Shown here piece by piece: positions 41,424-51,656 of a stretch of DNA of 64,000 nucleotides. Location of the stretch: contig NZ_AP029023.1 in assembly GCF_037076555.1 (NCBI RefSeq), positions 1,426,001 to 1,490,000 on the forward strand, written 5' to 3'. This DNA comes from Methylophilus sp. DW102. GTDB taxonomy: Bacteria > Pseudomonadota > Gammaproteobacteria > Burkholderiales > Methylophilaceae. A program made the translations under genes and the position numbers. A model generated the notes under the pieces. It made no database searches and was not told the origin of the DNA. It saw only the letters and a list, made by a program, of their open reading frames with translations. How positions within the stretch are numbered: position 1 is the first letter of the stretch; each line of letters starts with the position of its first letter.

Positions 41424-41528
41424 ATGAAAAATCCGTTGGAATCTGTTGCAGGATCCGTTCTCTCTGGTGTGTTGCTCACGCTGGCGCTGGTTTTTTTCCT
41501 CAAAAATTTTGTGGTTGCAGGAAGCTGA
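41424..41528 (+). CDS. 34-residue single-span membrane protein
   Basis: MKNPLESVAGSVLSGVLLTL... with one membrane helix (SVLSGVLLTLALVFFLKNFVV). Four bases before the next gene, so co-transcribed and probably a small subunit or partner of it. TTGGGGTG lies upstream. Too short for most ORF lists; the coupling and hydrophobic design support it. Confidence 0.6.
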   Translation: MKNPLESVAGSVLSGVLLTLALVFFLKNFVVAGS

Positions 41529-41532
41529 TACG

Positions 41533-42024
41533 ATGGAGCTGGTTCCGGCACTCGCAAGATGGTTTCATGTATTGGCAGGCATTACCTGGGTGGGCCTGCT
41601 TTATTATTTTAATCTGGTGCAAATGGCAGGCTTGAAGGCGGCCGCAGCAGACGGTACGGCTGCGGGCATTAATAAACATATCGCGCCACGTGCCTTGCTA
41701 TGGTTTCGTTGGTCTGCTGTGGTGACCTGGCTGGCAGGTGCGGCATTGTTGGGCCCACATTTTACCGATGCGTTCGCCTTGCGAGGCGGGTTTGAATTGA
41801 TTGGTGTGGGTGCCTGGCTGGGGACCATTATGCTGTTTAATGTTTGGGTGCTGATTTGGCCCAATCAGAAAAAAATACTAGGCATGGTGGCTGCGGATGA
41901 ACAGGCTAAAAACAATGCAAGGCGTGTCGCCATGTTGGCCTCACGCACGAACTTGATGCTTTCCTTGCCCATGCTGTTTTTTATGGCCAATGGGTTGAGT
42001 CATCGAGCCGTATTAGGGTTTTAG
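41533..42024 (+). CDS. PuuD-like (urate oxidase N-terminal type) membrane protein
   Basis: 163 residues from ATG 41533 (MELVPALARWFHVLAGITWVGLLYYF). Four membrane segments: ~8-25, ~52-72, ~85-105 and a C-terminal one near 145. The opening 'WFHVLAGITWVGLLYYFNLVQ' and central 'APRALLWFRWSA' match the urate hydroxylase PuuD membrane domain; conserved His12 might bind heme. The soluble cytochrome domain of PuuD is absent. In methylotrophs it may act in electron transfer rather than urate use; inferred. Confidence 0.65.
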   Translation: MELVPALARWFHVLAGITWVGLLYYFNLVQMAGLKAAAADGTAAGINKHIAPRALLWFRWSAVVTWLAGAALLGPHFTDAFALRGGFELIGVGAWLGTIMLFNVWVLIWPNQKKILGMVAADEQAKNNARRVAMLASRTNLMLSLPMLFFMANGLSHRAVLGF

Positions 42025-42040
42025 CGGGTTTAAGACGTTT

Positions 42041-42070
42041 ACGGCGGCTTAAGCCGCCGTTTTTGTTTTT
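42041..42070 (+). terminator. Rho-independent terminator before argD
   Basis: Perfect 20-bp dyad ACGGCGGCTT/AAGCCGCCGT (42041-42060) followed by TTTTGTTTTTT. Ends the small membrane gene pair. Confidence 0.85.
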
Positions 42071-42086
42071 TGAAAAAGGGTTTGAA

Positions 42087-43277
42087 ATGCATTCGGAACA
42101 TTTAATGAACACCTATGGCAGACAGCCAGTGACCTTTGTTAAAGGTGAGGGCGTCTGGCTCACAGACACTGCCGGTGATCGCTATCTGGATGCGCTGTCT
42201 GGCGTGGCGGTGAATGGCTTGGGTCATACCCATCCCAAATTTGTAGCGGCGCTCAATGCACAAATCGCCAAACTGATCCATGTCTCCAACATTTACCAGA
42301 TTGCAGAACAAGCTGCGTTGGCCGACAAAGTGGCCGAGTTGTCTGGCATGGATCGCGTATTTTTCTGTAACTCAGGTTGTGAAGCCAATGAGGCCGCGAT
42401 TAAATTGGCGCGTTTGTACGGACACAACAAAGGCATAGACCATCCTGAAATCATCGTCATGGATCAAAGCTTTCATGGCAGGACCATGGCTACTTTGTCA
42501 GCGACCGGTAACCGTAAGGTGCAAGCCGGTTTTGAGCCCTTGGTAAGTGGGTTTGTCCGCGTGCCTTTTGATGACATCGAAGCCGTCAAAGCAATTGCAG
42601 CCCATAAAAACAATGTGGTGGCTATTCTGGTTGAGCCAGTGCAAGGCGAGGGCGGGATTCATATTCCAGCCAGTTTGAAAGCCTATTTGCAAGGCTTGCG
42701 TGCGCTGTGCGATGCCAATGGCTGGTTGCTGATGCTGGATGAAGTCCAGTCAGGCATTGCCAGAACCGGCACCTGGTTTGCTTTTCAGCATAGTGGCATC
42801 CTGCCGGACGTGATGACATTGGCCAAAGGCCTGGGTTCAGGCGTGCCGATTGGGGCTTGTGTCGCGCGTGGCGTGGCCGCAGAAACCTTTACGCCTGGTA
42901 AGCATGGGTCAACCTTTGGCGGGAACCCGCTGGCCACGGCTGCTGGTCTGGCCACATTAAATATCATTGCCGAAGAACAATTACGTGAAAACGCACAGAC
43001 GGTTGGCGACTATATTCGCGAACAGTTTACGCTTGCGCTCAAAGGCGAAGCCGGAGTCGTCAATGTACGCAATGCCGGCATGATGATCGGGATTGAGCTG
43101 GACAAACCATGTGCCGAGCTGGTCAAGCAGGCGTTGGCAGCAAGACTATTGATTAACGTCACCTCAGAAAAAGTGATTCGTTTGTTACCACCGCTGATCA
43201 TGAATAAGCAGGAAGCAGATGAGTTGGTAAGCAGGTTAACGCCCCTGATTTTAAATTTCTTAAAGGCAAATGCTTGA
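42087..43277 (+). CDS. argD: Acetylornithine aminotransferase
   Basis: 396 residues from ATG 42087, AAAGGG 6-8 nt upstream; the frame is open 8 codons further but lacks a site. PLP Lys247 lies in MTLAKGLGSGVPIGA. Other features are FCNSGCEANEAAIKLAR near 98 and MDQSFHGRTMATLSATG near 127. Transfers an amino group to N-acetylglutamate semialdehyde in arginine synthesis; may also act in lysine synthesis. Followed by argF after 21 nt. Confidence 0.93.
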   Translation: MHSEHLMNTYGRQPVTFVKGEGVWLTDTAGDRYLDALSGVAVNGLGHTHPKFVAALNAQIAKLIHVSNIYQIAEQAALADKVAELSGMDRVFFCNSGCEANEAAIKLARLYGHNKGIDHPEIIVMDQSFHGRTMATLSATGNRKVQAGFEPLVSGFVRVPFDDIEAVKAIAAHKNNVVAILVEPVQGEGGIHIPASLKAYLQGLRALCDANGWLLMLDEVQSGIARTGTWFAFQHSGILPDVMTLAKGLGSGVPIGACVARGVAAETFTPGKHGSTFGGNPLATAAGLATLNIIAEEQLRENAQTVGDYIREQFTLALKGEAGVVNVRNAGMMIGIELDKPCAELVKQALAARLLINVTSEKVIRLLPPLIMNKQEADELVSRLTPLILNFLKANA

Positions 43278-43298
43278 TTACGCAAGCGTCTACACATC

Positions 43299-44213
43299 AT
43301 GAGTATTAAACATTTTTTGCAATTTAATGACCTGACACGCGACGAGATAGAGCACATCTTTACCCGTGCCAAATGGATTAAATCGCAATTTAAAGATTAC
43401 AAACAATACTGGCCGCTGGTCGATCGCACGCTGGTCATGATTTTTGAAAAAGCCAGTACGCGTACCCGCTTGTCTTTTGAAGCTGGCATGCAGCAACTGG
43501 GCGGCTCAGCCATCTATCTCAACACCCGTGACTCGCAACTGGGGCGTGGCGAGCCGGTAGAAGATGCGGCACAGGTGATTTCGCGCATGAGTGACATCGT
43601 TATGATCCGCACGTTTGAGCAAAGCATCATTGAGCGTTTTGCGCAAAACTCGCGCGTGCCGGTCATCAATGGTCTGACCAACGAATATCACCCATGCCAG
43701 ATCCTGGCGGATATTTTTACCTTTATCGAGCACAGAGGCTCAATCCAGGGTAAAACCGTGGCCTGGATTGGCGACAGCAATAACGTCTGTAACACCTGGT
43801 TGCAGGCGGCAGAAGTGCTAGACTTTAATGTACATGTGTCGACCCCGCCTGGCTATGAAGTCGAACCAGAGCGCGCTAACTTGTACGGCACGGATCATTT
43901 CGAGTCATTTGCTGACCCGATGGAGGCAGCTCTCGGCGCCGATCTGGTCACGACCGATGTCTGGACCAGCATGGGCTTTGAGGCCGAAAACGAAGAGCGC
44001 CGCAAAGACTTCGCCGATTGGCAAGTCGACGCTGACATGATGAAGGTCGCAAAAGCCGATGCCTTGTTTATGCACTGCTTGCCTGCGCACCGTGGTGAAG
44101 AAGTTTCGGCCGAGGTCATTGATGGCGCGCAAAGCGTGGTCTGGGACGAAGCCGAGAACAGACTGCACACGCAAAAAGCGCTGATGGAATATTTGTTATT
44201 AGGCAAGGTTTGA
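43299..44213 (+). CDS. argF: Ornithine carbamoyltransferase
   Basis: 304 residues. Carbamoyl-phosphate motif STRTR (53-57), HPCQ (YHPCQILAD near 130) and the ornithine-side HCLPAHRGEEV near 263. The SMG loop DVWTSMGFE is near 225. Makes citrulline. Second gene of argDF. Confidence 0.97.
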   Translation: MSIKHFLQFNDLTRDEIEHIFTRAKWIKSQFKDYKQYWPLVDRTLVMIFEKASTRTRLSFEAGMQQLGGSAIYLNTRDSQLGRGEPVEDAAQVISRMSDIVMIRTFEQSIIERFAQNSRVPVINGLTNEYHPCQILADIFTFIEHRGSIQGKTVAWIGDSNNVCNTWLQAAEVLDFNVHVSTPPGYEVEPERANLYGTDHFESFADPMEAALGADLVTTDVWTSMGFEAENEERRKDFADWQVDADMMKVAKADALFMHCLPAHRGEEVSAEVIDGAQSVVWDEAENRLHTQKALMEYLLLGKV

Positions 44214-44219
44214 TTTTTC

Positions 44220-44440
44220 ACCACTGAGACCCAGAGTGTTTCAAGGTGGTTTTCTCCTTACCCTCTGTGATCTCTGTGGCAAAATTTTTTTTTATAGGTT
44301 CACTCTGACACGACGTTGAAATTAAACGTGCCAGACTGGCGTGACAACAAATGTGACGCCAAAAACATGTGTTAGCCACAGAGAACACAGAGGTCACAGA
44401 GAAAAAGTGCTTTTACAGATTTTCTCTTTATCTTGTTTGC
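44220..44440. repeat. CACAGAG-type inverted repeat element between argF and argG
   Basis: The run CCTCTGTGATCTCTGTGGC (about 44262-44280) is complementary, with one or two mismatches, to GCCACAGAGAACACAGAGGT (about 44375-44394). About 95 bp, with no gene, lie between the arms. Similar CACAGAG-rich runs recur in many proteobacterial intergenic regions, so it looks like a small mobile or REP-type element. It separates argG from argDF. Confidence 0.6.
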
Positions 44441-44478
44441 TGTGAGGTAAAAATATTTTTTATGGAAATACAACTTCA

Positions 44479-45702
44479 ATGAGCGATATTAAAAAAGCCG
44501 TATTGGCCTATTCTGGCGGCCTGGACACTTCCGTGATTCTGAAATGGTTGCAGGACACTTATCAATGTGAGGTGGTCACCTTTACTGCCGACCTTGGACA
44601 GGGCGAAGAGCTGGAGCCCGCGCGTGAAAAAGCCAAAAAATTTGGCGTGAACGAAATCTATATTGATGACTTGCGTGAAGAGTTTGTGCGTGACTTTGTG
44701 TTCCCGATGTTCCGTGCCAACACTGTTTACGAAGGTGAATATTTGCTTGGGACCTCGATTGCGCGTCCGCTGATTGCCAAGCGCCTGATTGAAATTGCCA
44801 ACGAAACCAAAGCGGATGCTATTTCGCATGGTGCCACCGGCAAGGGTAACGACCAGGTGCGTTTTGAGCTGGGTGCCTATGCCTTGAATCCCAACATCAA
44901 AATTATCGCCCCATGGCGTGAATGGGATCTGTTGTCCCGTGAAAAACTGCTGGCCTATGCCGAAAAACATGGCATCCCGGTCGAGATGAAGCACAAACAA
45001 GGCGGCAGCCCTTATTCAATGGATGCTAACCTGTTGCATATTTCCTACGAAGGCCGCCACCTGGAAGACCCGGCAGCGGAAGCCGAGGAAGACATGTGGC
45101 GCTGGACCGTATCCCCTGAAAAAGCGCCTGACGCGGCCGAGTATCTGGACCTTGAGTTCAAACAGGGTGACATCGTTGCGCTTAATGGCAAATCCATGAA
45201 AGCACACGAGATTCTGGCTGAGCTGAACCGCTTGGGTGGCAAACATGGTGTGGGTCGTCTGGACCTGGTGGAAAACCGCTATGTAGGCATGAAGTCCCGT
45301 GGTTGCTACGAAACTCCGGGCGGCACCATTATTCTGAAAGCGCACCGTGCGATTGAAAGCATTACGCTGGACCGCGAAGTGGCGCACTTGAAGGATGATT
45401 TGATGCCACGTTACGCCAGCCTGATCTATAACGGCTACTGGTGGAGCCCAGAGCGTGTTGCCTTGCAAACTTTGATCGACCATACCCAGGCGACGGTGAA
45501 TGGCTGGGTGCGCGTGAAGTTGTACAAAGGCAACGTGATTGTGGTTGGCCGTGACAGCAAAACTGATTCGTTGTTTGACTCGACCATTGCGACGTTTGAG
45601 GATGACAAAGGCGCTTACGACCAGAAAGATGCCGGCGGGTTTATCAAGTTGAATGCTTTGCGCATGCGTATTGCAGCCAACTTGCACAGCCGTAAAAAAT
45701 AA
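44479..45702 (+). CDS. argG: Argininosuccinate synthase
   Basis: 407 residues. The ATP-binding P-loop AYSGGLDTS is at 10-18. [11 protein letters not shown] is near 92, [15 protein letters not shown] near 115 and [12 protein letters not shown] near 275. Joins citrulline and aspartate using ATP. Lies between argF and a citramalate synthase gene 5 nt downstream. Confidence 0.97.
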   Translation: MSDIKKAVLAYSGGLDTSVILKWLQDTYQCEVVTFTADLGQGEELEPAREKAKKFGVNEIYIDDLREEFVRDFVFPMFRANTVYEGEYLLGTSIARPLIAKRLIEIANETKADAISHGATGKGNDQVRFELGAYALNPNIKIIAPWREWDLLSREKLLAYAEKHGIPVEMKHKQGGSPYSMDANLLHISYEGRHLEDPAAEAEEDMWRWTVSPEKAPDAAEYLDLEFKQGDIVALNGKSMKAHEILAELNRLGGKHGVGRLDLVENRYVGMKSRGCYETPGGTIILKAHRAIESITLDREVAHLKDDLMPRYASLIYNGYWWSPERVALQTLIDHTQATVNGWVRVKLYKGNVIVVGRDSKTDSLFDSTIATFEDDKGAYDQKDAGGFIKLNALRMRIAANLHSRKK

Positions 45703-45707
45703 TTCTT

Positions 45708-47288
45708 ATGGCTCATCGACGCGTCATTGCCTACGACTCTACCTTGCGCGATGGCGCGCAAGCGCAGGGAGTGTCTTTTTCGGTTGAGGATAAACTCAAG
45801 GTGGTTCAGCGTTTGGACCAATTGGGCATTGGCTACATTGAGGCCGGTAATCCTGGCTCTAACCCGAAAGACCTCGAGTTTTTTGCCCGCGTCGGCGAGC
45901 TCCATCTGCAGCATGCCAAAATTATTGCGTTTGGCAGTACACGCCGGATTGGCATTACCGCAGCAGAAGACAAGAATTTGCAGTCACTGTTATCAGCCAA
46001 CACAACGGCGGTGGCTATTTTTGGCAAGAGTTGGGATTACCAGGTCACTGACATTCTGCGCACGACGCTAGATGAAAACCTGGCCATGATTGCCGATACC
46101 ATTGCCTACCTCAAGGCGCAAGGCAAAGAGGTGGTGTTTGACGCCGAGCATTTTTACGATGGCTATCAAGCCAATGCCGACTATGCCATGCAGACATTGC
46201 AAGCCGCGGTAGACGCTGGGGCGGATGTGTTGGCCTTATGTGATACCAATGGCGGCACTTTCCCGAACGAGGTATTCAGCATCACGCAAACAGTGGTGAG
46301 CCGTTTCCCTGCAGTGCAGATCGGCATTCATTGCCATAACGACTGTGAAATGGCGGTGGCCAACTCGGTGGCCGCTGTACAGGCCGGCGCCATCCAGGTG
46401 CAAGGCACCATCAACGGTATCGGTGAACGCTGCGGCAACGCCAACCTGGTGTCGATTATCCCCAATGTGCAGCTAAAACTGGGTTTGGCCTGTATTTCAG
46501 AGGCGCAATTATCCGAGTTGACGGCCGCCGCACGCTTTGTCAGTGAAGTCGCCAATGTTGCGTTTAACGACAAGGCGCCTTATGTCGGGCAGGATGCCTT
46601 TGCACACAAGGGCGGCATGCATATTGATGCAGTGAATAAGAATCCTAAATCTTATGAGCACATCAACCCTGGCATGGTTGGCAATGAGAGACATATTCTG
46701 GTCTCTGAAGTCGCGGGGCGCGGAGCGATTCTGCGCAAGTTGCAACAAATTGATCCTAGCCTGACCAAAGAGTCTCAAGCGGCGGTGAATATCCTGGAGC
46801 AGCTGAAAGCACTGGAGCATGAAGGGTATCAGTTTGAAAATGCCGAGAGCTCGTTTGACTTGCTGATGCAGAAGTTACTGGGCAAGTTCAAGCCGTTTTT
46901 CAGCCTCAAGCAATACCATGTCAATATTTACGAACCGTCCGCGGATGGGTTGAATTCCTCGGTGACGATACACGTCAGCGTGAATGGCCAGGAAACCAGC
47001 GCAACCGCTCAGGGTGATGGTCCCGTGAATGCCCTGGACAAGGCCATGCGTAAGGCGCTGCAGCCGTTTTATCCGGCCATCAATGAAATCAAGCTGGTGG
47101 ATTACAAAGTGCGGGTGCTGGACTCCAATCTGGCCACGGCAGCGAAGGTGCGTGTGTTGATAGAGTCTACCGATCAGCAAAGCAACTGGACGACCATCGG
47201 TGTTTCTTCTGACATCATTCAGGCATCCTGGCTGGCCTTGAAGGATGCGATTGAATATAAGTTGTCGCAATCGCGGACAAGCCCATAA
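45708..47288 (+). CDS. cimA: (R)-citramalate synthase
   Basis: 526 residues. The aldolase-type opening YDSTLRDGAQAQGVSFSVEDKL with catalytic Arg-Asp, the metal motif HCHNDCEMAVANSVAAVQAG near 205 and GTINGIGERCGNANL near 232. The regulatory C-terminal domain is about 100 residues. The DUF-type CimA C-terminus and 'EAGNPGSNPKD' distinguish it from LeuA, as does ~526 residues. Condenses pyruvate with acetyl-CoA to start isoleucine synthesis without threonine. Confidence 0.9.
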   Translation: MAHRRVIAYDSTLRDGAQAQGVSFSVEDKLKVVQRLDQLGIGYIEAGNPGSNPKDLEFFARVGELHLQHAKIIAFGSTRRIGITAAEDKNLQSLLSANTTAVAIFGKSWDYQVTDILRTTLDENLAMIADTIAYLKAQGKEVVFDAEHFYDGYQANADYAMQTLQAAVDAGADVLALCDTNGGTFPNEVFSITQTVVSRFPAVQIGIHCHNDCEMAVANSVAAVQAGAIQVQGTINGIGERCGNANLVSIIPNVQLKLGLACISEAQLSELTAAARFVSEVANVAFNDKAPYVGQDAFAHKGGMHIDAVNKNPKSYEHINPGMVGNERHILVSEVAGRGAILRKLQQIDPSLTKESQAAVNILEQLKALEHEGYQFENAESSFDLLMQKLLGKFKPFFSLKQYHVNIYEPSADGLNSSVTIHVSVNGQETSATAQGDGPVNALDKAMRKALQPFYPAINEIKLVDYKVRVLDSNLATAAKVRVLIESTDQQSNWTTIGVSSDIIQASWLALKDAIEYKLSQSRTSP

Positions 47289-47310
47289 GCGCAGCAAACC
47301 CGAACGCTGA

Positions 47311-48099
47311 TTAGTCAGCAGGTTGCAGCAACACCAGTTTAAGGTGTTCCTGTTCTACCGGACGTAGCGTCACCTGCTGATATTGAATCAAGCCTTGCGT
47401 CGGATGTTGAAAGGCGCGCTGTCCGCCTTGTCTTTCCAGCACATCATGCTGTTTCCAGAACGCTGCAAACTCTGCACTGGCATTACTCAGTTCGTCGATG
47501 AGTTTCTTGATTTCAGGCTCTTCCAGCCGTGTGCGGCTGTCCGCTCTGAATTCTGCCACCAGTCTACGCGCGCGCATGTCCCAGTTCACTACAAACTGTT
47601 TTGCCGCCGGATGTGCAAACACAAAGCGTAGCAGATTGGGGTGTTCACCAGCAGGCCACTCAATATCCAGCAGTCCGCTAAACAAATCACTTGCTGCGGT
47701 ATTCCAGGCCAACATGTCCCAGGTGCGGCCCATGATGTACGCCGGAATCTGGATGTGTTTCAGCATGGTCACCAAGGTTTCCGGCGCCGTATCAACTTGG
47801 TTCTGGTGTGCATGCGGGTCACGGCGGTCAGCCATGTCAAACAGATAGCTACGTTCAGACTTGCTCAGTTTGAGTGCATTGGCCAGGCGGTCCAGGGCTT
47901 CGGCCGACACATTGACTTCGCGCGCTTGCTCTATCCAGGTGTACCAGGTAGCGCTGATCCCTGCCAATTGAGCCACTTCTTCGCGGCGTAGCCCTTGGGT
48001 GCGACGGCGAACGCCTGACGGAAAACCAAAGGCTTCCGGGATGCCACGCTGACGCATGGCTTGTAAAAATTCTGCGAGTTCCTGGCGTCTTGAATCCAT
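47311..48099 (-). CDS. MmyB-like helix-turn-helix regulator
   Basis: 262 residues. The XRE helix-turn-helix EVAQLAGISATWYTWIEQ near 40 is preceded by RRRTQGLRREEV, the usual opening of this group. The C-terminal ligand-binding domain contains WDMLAWNTAASDLFSG near 135 and RFVFAHPAAKQFVVNWD near 160, typical of MmyB-like proteins that bind a fatty acid or small ligand. Convergent with cimA and divergent from leuC. Probably binds the inverted repeat at 48154-48198. Confidence 0.85.
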   Translation of the reverse strand: MDSRRQELAEFLQAMRQRGIPEAFGFPSGVRRRTQGLRREEVAQLAGISATWYTWIEQAREVNVSAEALDRLANALKLSKSERSYLFDMADRRDPHAHQNQVDTAPETLVTMLKHIQIPAYIMGRTWDMLAWNTAASDLFSGLLDIEWPAGEHPNLLRFVFAHPAAKQFVVNWDMRARRLVAEFRADSRTRLEEPEIKKLIDELSNASAEFAAFWKQHDVLERQGGQRAFQHPTQGLIQYQQVTLRPVEQEHLKLVLLQPAD

Positions 48100-48153
48100 C
48101 TTTTCCTGTTGAGCATCAATTGCTTGCGTGTGCAGCGGCTGTTTAAAGTGGTA

Positions 48154-48198
48154 GTTTCAATACTAGTATAAATCATATTCTTGTAAGGGTATTGAAAC
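48154..48198. promoter_or_regulatory. Inverted repeat in regulator-leuC intergenic region
   Basis: Perfect 10-bp arms GTTTCAATAC (48154-48163) and GTATTGAAAC (48189-48198), 25 bp apart. The right arm holds TTGAAA, a possible -35 for leuC. Likely operator for the divergent regulator, possibly affecting leuC. Confidence 0.6.
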
Positions 48199-48249
48199 TT
48201 AGGTATTCTGCGCAGGTTATTTATTTTGTGTGGTTTGAAAGGAACTGTC

Positions 48250-49656
48250 ATGGCAGGTAAAACGCTGTACGACAAATTATGGGATTCGCATGTGGTGCGT
48301 GAAGAAGCAGACGGCACCTGTCTGATTTACATTGACCGCCATCTGGTGCATGAAGTGACCAGCCCACAGGCTTTTGAAGGCTTGCGTTTGGCCGGGCGTA
48401 AACCATGGCGTAATTCCAGCATTGTGGCTAACCCTGACCACAATACACCGACCAAAGACTGGGACAAAGGCATTGAAGATCCAGTGTCCCGTTTGCAGGT
48501 GGAAACGCTGGATAACAACATCAAAGAGTTTGGTGCCTTGGTGTATTTTCCTTTTAAAAACAAAGACCAAGGCATTATTCATGTGATTGGGCCTGAAAAT
48601 GGCACGACCTTGCCTGGTATGACCGTGGTCTGTGGCGATAGCCATACCTCAACTCATGGTGCCTTTGGCGCGTTGGCGCACGGCATCGGTACCTCAGAGG
48701 TTGAGCATGTCTTGGCTACACAAACCCTGGTCGCGAAAAAATCCAAGCGCATGCTGGTGAAGGTCGATGGCCAATTGGGCAAAGGCGTGACGGCCAAAGA
48801 CGTGGCGCTGGCGATTATCGGCAAAATCGGTACCGCTGGCGGTACGGGGTACGCGATTGAGTTTGGCGGCGAAGTGATCCGTGGCTTGTCCATGGAAGGC
48901 CGCATGACGCTGTGTAACATGGCGATTGAAGCCGGCGCTCGTGCGGGCCTGGTGGCCCCGGATGAGAAAACATCAGCTTACCTTGAAGGCCGTCTGCATG
49001 CGCCTAAGGGCGAGCATTGGGCGCAAGCTGTCGCTTACTGGAGCACCCTCAAATCCGATGCTGATGCCGAGTTTGATACCATCGTGACATTGAACGGTGC
49101 AGAGATTGCTCCACAAGTGACTTGGGGGACCTCGCCTGAGCAAGTGCTGCCCATCGGCTCCACTGTGCCGGATCCTGCCCAGGAAGCCGATGCAACCAAA
49201 CGCACCAGTATTGAAAACGCGCTCAAATATATGGGCTTGACTGCCAATACCCCGATTGAGCAAATTCAGCTCGATAAAATCTTTATTGGTTCCTGCACCA
49301 ACTCGCGTATTGAGGACTTGCGTGCCGCTGCCAGCGTCGCCAAAGGTAAAAAAGTGGCCAGCAATATCAAGCTGGCGATGGTGGTGCCGGGCTCTGGCCA
49401 GGTGAAGCGCCAGGCCGAAGCTGAAGGCTTGGACAAGATTTTTATTGAGGCTGGTTTTGAGTGGCGTGAGCCTGGCTGCTCCATGTGTCTGGCCATGAAC
49501 TCAGACCGCTTGAGCCCTGGTGAGCGTTGCGCTTCAACCTCCAACCGTAACTTTGAAGGCCGTCAGGGTCCAGGTGGACGTACGCATTTGGTCAGCCCTG
49601 AAATGGCGGCAGCTGCTGCGATTGCCGGTCATTTTGTTGACGTGCGCAGCGCATAA
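48250..49656 (+). CDS. leuC: 3-isopropylmalate dehydratase large subunit
   Basis: 468 residues from ATG 48250 with AAAGGA upstream; 8 further codons upstream are in frame but lack a site. The [4Fe-4S] cluster Cys are in [12 protein letters not shown] near 346 and [11 protein letters not shown] near 410. Also [17 protein letters not shown] near 130. Isomerises 2- to 3-isopropylmalate in leucine synthesis together with LeuD, encoded 12 nt downstream. Confidence 0.97.
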   Translation: MAGKTLYDKLWDSHVVREEADGTCLIYIDRHLVHEVTSPQAFEGLRLAGRKPWRNSSIVANPDHNTPTKDWDKGIEDPVSRLQVETLDNNIKEFGALVYFPFKNKDQGIIHVIGPENGTTLPGMTVVCGDSHTSTHGAFGALAHGIGTSEVEHVLATQTLVAKKSKRMLVKVDGQLGKGVTAKDVALAIIGKIGTAGGTGYAIEFGGEVIRGLSMEGRMTLCNMAIEAGARAGLVAPDEKTSAYLEGRLHAPKGEHWAQAVAYWSTLKSDADAEFDTIVTLNGAEIAPQVTWGTSPEQVLPIGSTVPDPAQEADATKRTSIENALKYMGLTANTPIEQIQLDKIFIGSCTNSRIEDLRAAASVAKGKKVASNIKLAMVVPGSGQVKRQAEAEGLDKIFIEAGFEWREPGCSMCLAMNSDRLSPGERCASTSNRNFEGRQGPGGRTHLVSPEMAAAAAIAGHFVDVRSA

Positions 49657-49668
49657 GAGGAGAACATT

Positions 49669-50307
49669 ATGAAAGCATTTACTACCTTGAATGGGCTGGT
49701 TTGTCCGCTGGATCGAGCCAACGTGGACACTGACGCGATTATTCCCAAGCAGTTCTTGAAATCAATCAAACGTTCTGGTTTCGGCCCGTATTTGTTTGAT
49801 GAGTGGCGCTATACCAACTATGGCGAGCCTGGTATGGATTGCAGTACGCGTCCATTAAATCCGGACTTTGTCTTGAACCAGCCGCGTTACCAAGGTGCAC
49901 AAGTCCTGCTCGCGCGTGACAACTTTGGCTGCGGCTCTTCACGTGAGCATGCGCCATGGGCGATTGAAGACCAAGGCTTCCGTGTCATTATTGCGCCCAG
50001 CTTTGCCGATATTTTCTTTAATAACTGCTATAAAAACGGTATTTTGCCCATCGTGGCTGCTGCCGAGCAGGTGGATCAGTTGTTCAAAGAATGCTTTGCC
50101 AATGAAGGGTATACACTGAATGTCGATCTGGTAGCGCAAACAGTGACCACGCCTTCTGGCCAGTCATTCAGCTTTGAGATTACACCGACACGCAAGCACA
50201 ATTTGCTCAATGGCCTGGATGAGATCGGCCTGACCTTGCAGCATGCAGATGAAATCAAAACGTTTGAAGAGAAACATAAGGCTGCACAACCCTGGTTGTT
50301 CGCATAA
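49669..50307 (+). CDS. leuD: 3-isopropylmalate dehydratase small subunit
   Basis: 212 residues, AGGAG 8 nt before the [19 protein letters not shown] near 84 is the swivel-domain signature; [14 protein letters not shown] near 21. Partner of LeuC. Confidence 0.97.
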   Translation: MKAFTTLNGLVCPLDRANVDTDAIIPKQFLKSIKRSGFGPYLFDEWRYTNYGEPGMDCSTRPLNPDFVLNQPRYQGAQVLLARDNFGCGSSREHAPWAIEDQGFRVIIAPSFADIFFNNCYKNGILPIVAAAEQVDQLFKECFANEGYTLNVDLVAQTVTTPSGQSFSFEITPTRKHNLLNGLDEIGLTLQHADEIKTFEEKHKAAQPWLFA

Positions 50308-50309
50308 AA

Positions 50310-50470
50310 ACGTAATTCATCTGCGACAAAATGAATTGGCGTTGTTGCTCGGTGCTCGAAATCCTTATGTATTCAGTGTACATTCCGGTTTCTGCGCTCC
50401 GAGCGCCTAGCCACGCCATCGCTCGCGACGGTTTTTCATCGTTTTTATTGAGATTGTATATATAGTTAGG
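50310..50470. repeat. Dispersed intergenic palindromic element between leuD and leuB
   Basis: A ~110-bp GC-rich piece with TTGCTCGGTGCTCGAAATCC, a core ATGTATTCAGTGTACAT, then CGGTTTCTGCGCTCC and GCCATCGCTCGC. This architecture, a GTAC-type core flanked by GCTCGG/GCGCTCC arms, is of a known style of betaproteobacterial intergenic repeat. A related, more diverged piece lies at 51970-52060. Splits the leuCD and leuB messages or forms a hairpin between them. Confidence 0.45.
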
Positions 50471-50478
50471 AAAAAATA

Positions 50479-51549
50479 ATGGCATTGAATATTGCAGTGT
50501 TGCCAGGCGATGGCATCGGCCCGGAAATTATTAAACAAGCCTTGCGCGTACTGGATGTGTTGCACAAAGAAGGTCTGGAAATGACCTTCACCGAGGCACC
50601 GTTGGGTGGTCAGGCGTATGACCAGTTCGGTCATCCCTATCCAGAGTTTACGCAAAAAGTTTGCCGTGAAGCGGATGCTGTTTTGTTGGGCGCGGTAGGC
50701 GGCCCACAGTATGACACCCTGGACCGTCCATTGCGTCCAGAGCGCGGTTTGCTGGCGATTCGTAAAGACTTGGGTCTGTTTGCCAACTTGCGCCCAGCGG
50801 TGCTGTTCCCAGAGTTGGCCAACGCTTCTACGCTAAAACCTGAAGTGGTGGCTGGTCTGGATATCATGATTGTGCGTGAACTGACCGGTGACGTCTATTT
50901 TGGTCAGCCACGCGGCATGCGCACCAACGAGCAGGGCGTGCGCGAAGGTTTTAATACCATGATTTACAGTGAGCCAGAAGTCCGCCGTATTGCGCACGTC
51001 GCTTTCCAGATCGCGATGAAACGCCAGAAAAAACTGTGTTCAGTAGACAAGGCCAATGTGCTGGAAACCACCGAGTTCTGGAAAGAAATCGTGATCGATG
51101 TAGCGAAAGAATATCCGGAAGTCGAGTTGAGCCATATGTATGTGGACAATGCCGCCATGCAGCTGATTCGCAACCCTAAACAGTTTGACGTGATGGTGAC
51201 TGGTAACATTTTTGGTGACATCCTGTCTGATGAAGCCTCCATGCTGACTGGCTCAATTGGTATGCTGGCTTCTGCATCCTTGAACGAGAGCAAAAAAGGC
51301 CTGTATGAACCATCACACGGTTCTGCACCGGATATCGCCGGCAAGAACCTGGCTAACCCGATTGCGACCATTTTGTCTGCGGCCATGATGTTGCGCTACA
51401 GCTTTGATAATGAAGCTGCTGCCACCCGCATTGAAAACGCTGTGAAAAAGGTTCTGGCAGCGGGCTACCGCACCGGTGACATCTACGAAGAAGGCACCAA
51501 ACGCGTGTCATGCTCGGAGATGGGCGACCAAATCGTAGCGGCCATGTAA
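50479..51549 (+). CDS. leuB: 3-isopropylmalate dehydrogenase
   Basis: 356 residues; TAGGAAAAAATA before the ATG. Typical LeuB features: [10 protein letters not shown] near 8, [13 protein letters not shown] near 135, [24 protein letters not shown] near 242 and [16 protein letters not shown] near 275. Oxidises and decarboxylates 3-isopropylmalate with NAD. Confidence 0.97.
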   Translation: MALNIAVLPGDGIGPEIIKQALRVLDVLHKEGLEMTFTEAPLGGQAYDQFGHPYPEFTQKVCREADAVLLGAVGGPQYDTLDRPLRPERGLLAIRKDLGLFANLRPAVLFPELANASTLKPEVVAGLDIMIVRELTGDVYFGQPRGMRTNEQGVREGFNTMIYSEPEVRRIAHVAFQIAMKRQKKLCSVDKANVLETTEFWKEIVIDVAKEYPEVELSHMYVDNAAMQLIRNPKQFDVMVTGNIFGDILSDEASMLTGSIGMLASASLNESKKGLYEPSHGSAPDIAGKNLANPIATILSAAMMLRYSFDNEAAATRIENAVKKVLAAGYRTGDIYEEGTKRVSCSEMGDQIVAAM

Positions 51550-51656
51550 CACTGGTTGCGCGGGCGGATGCAACTTCATCGCGCTCGCGCAGATTTAGCT
51601 GTGATATAGTCCTTTGCTTGTTTTGCAGCGTATTGAAATTAAACAGGAATTTAAAA

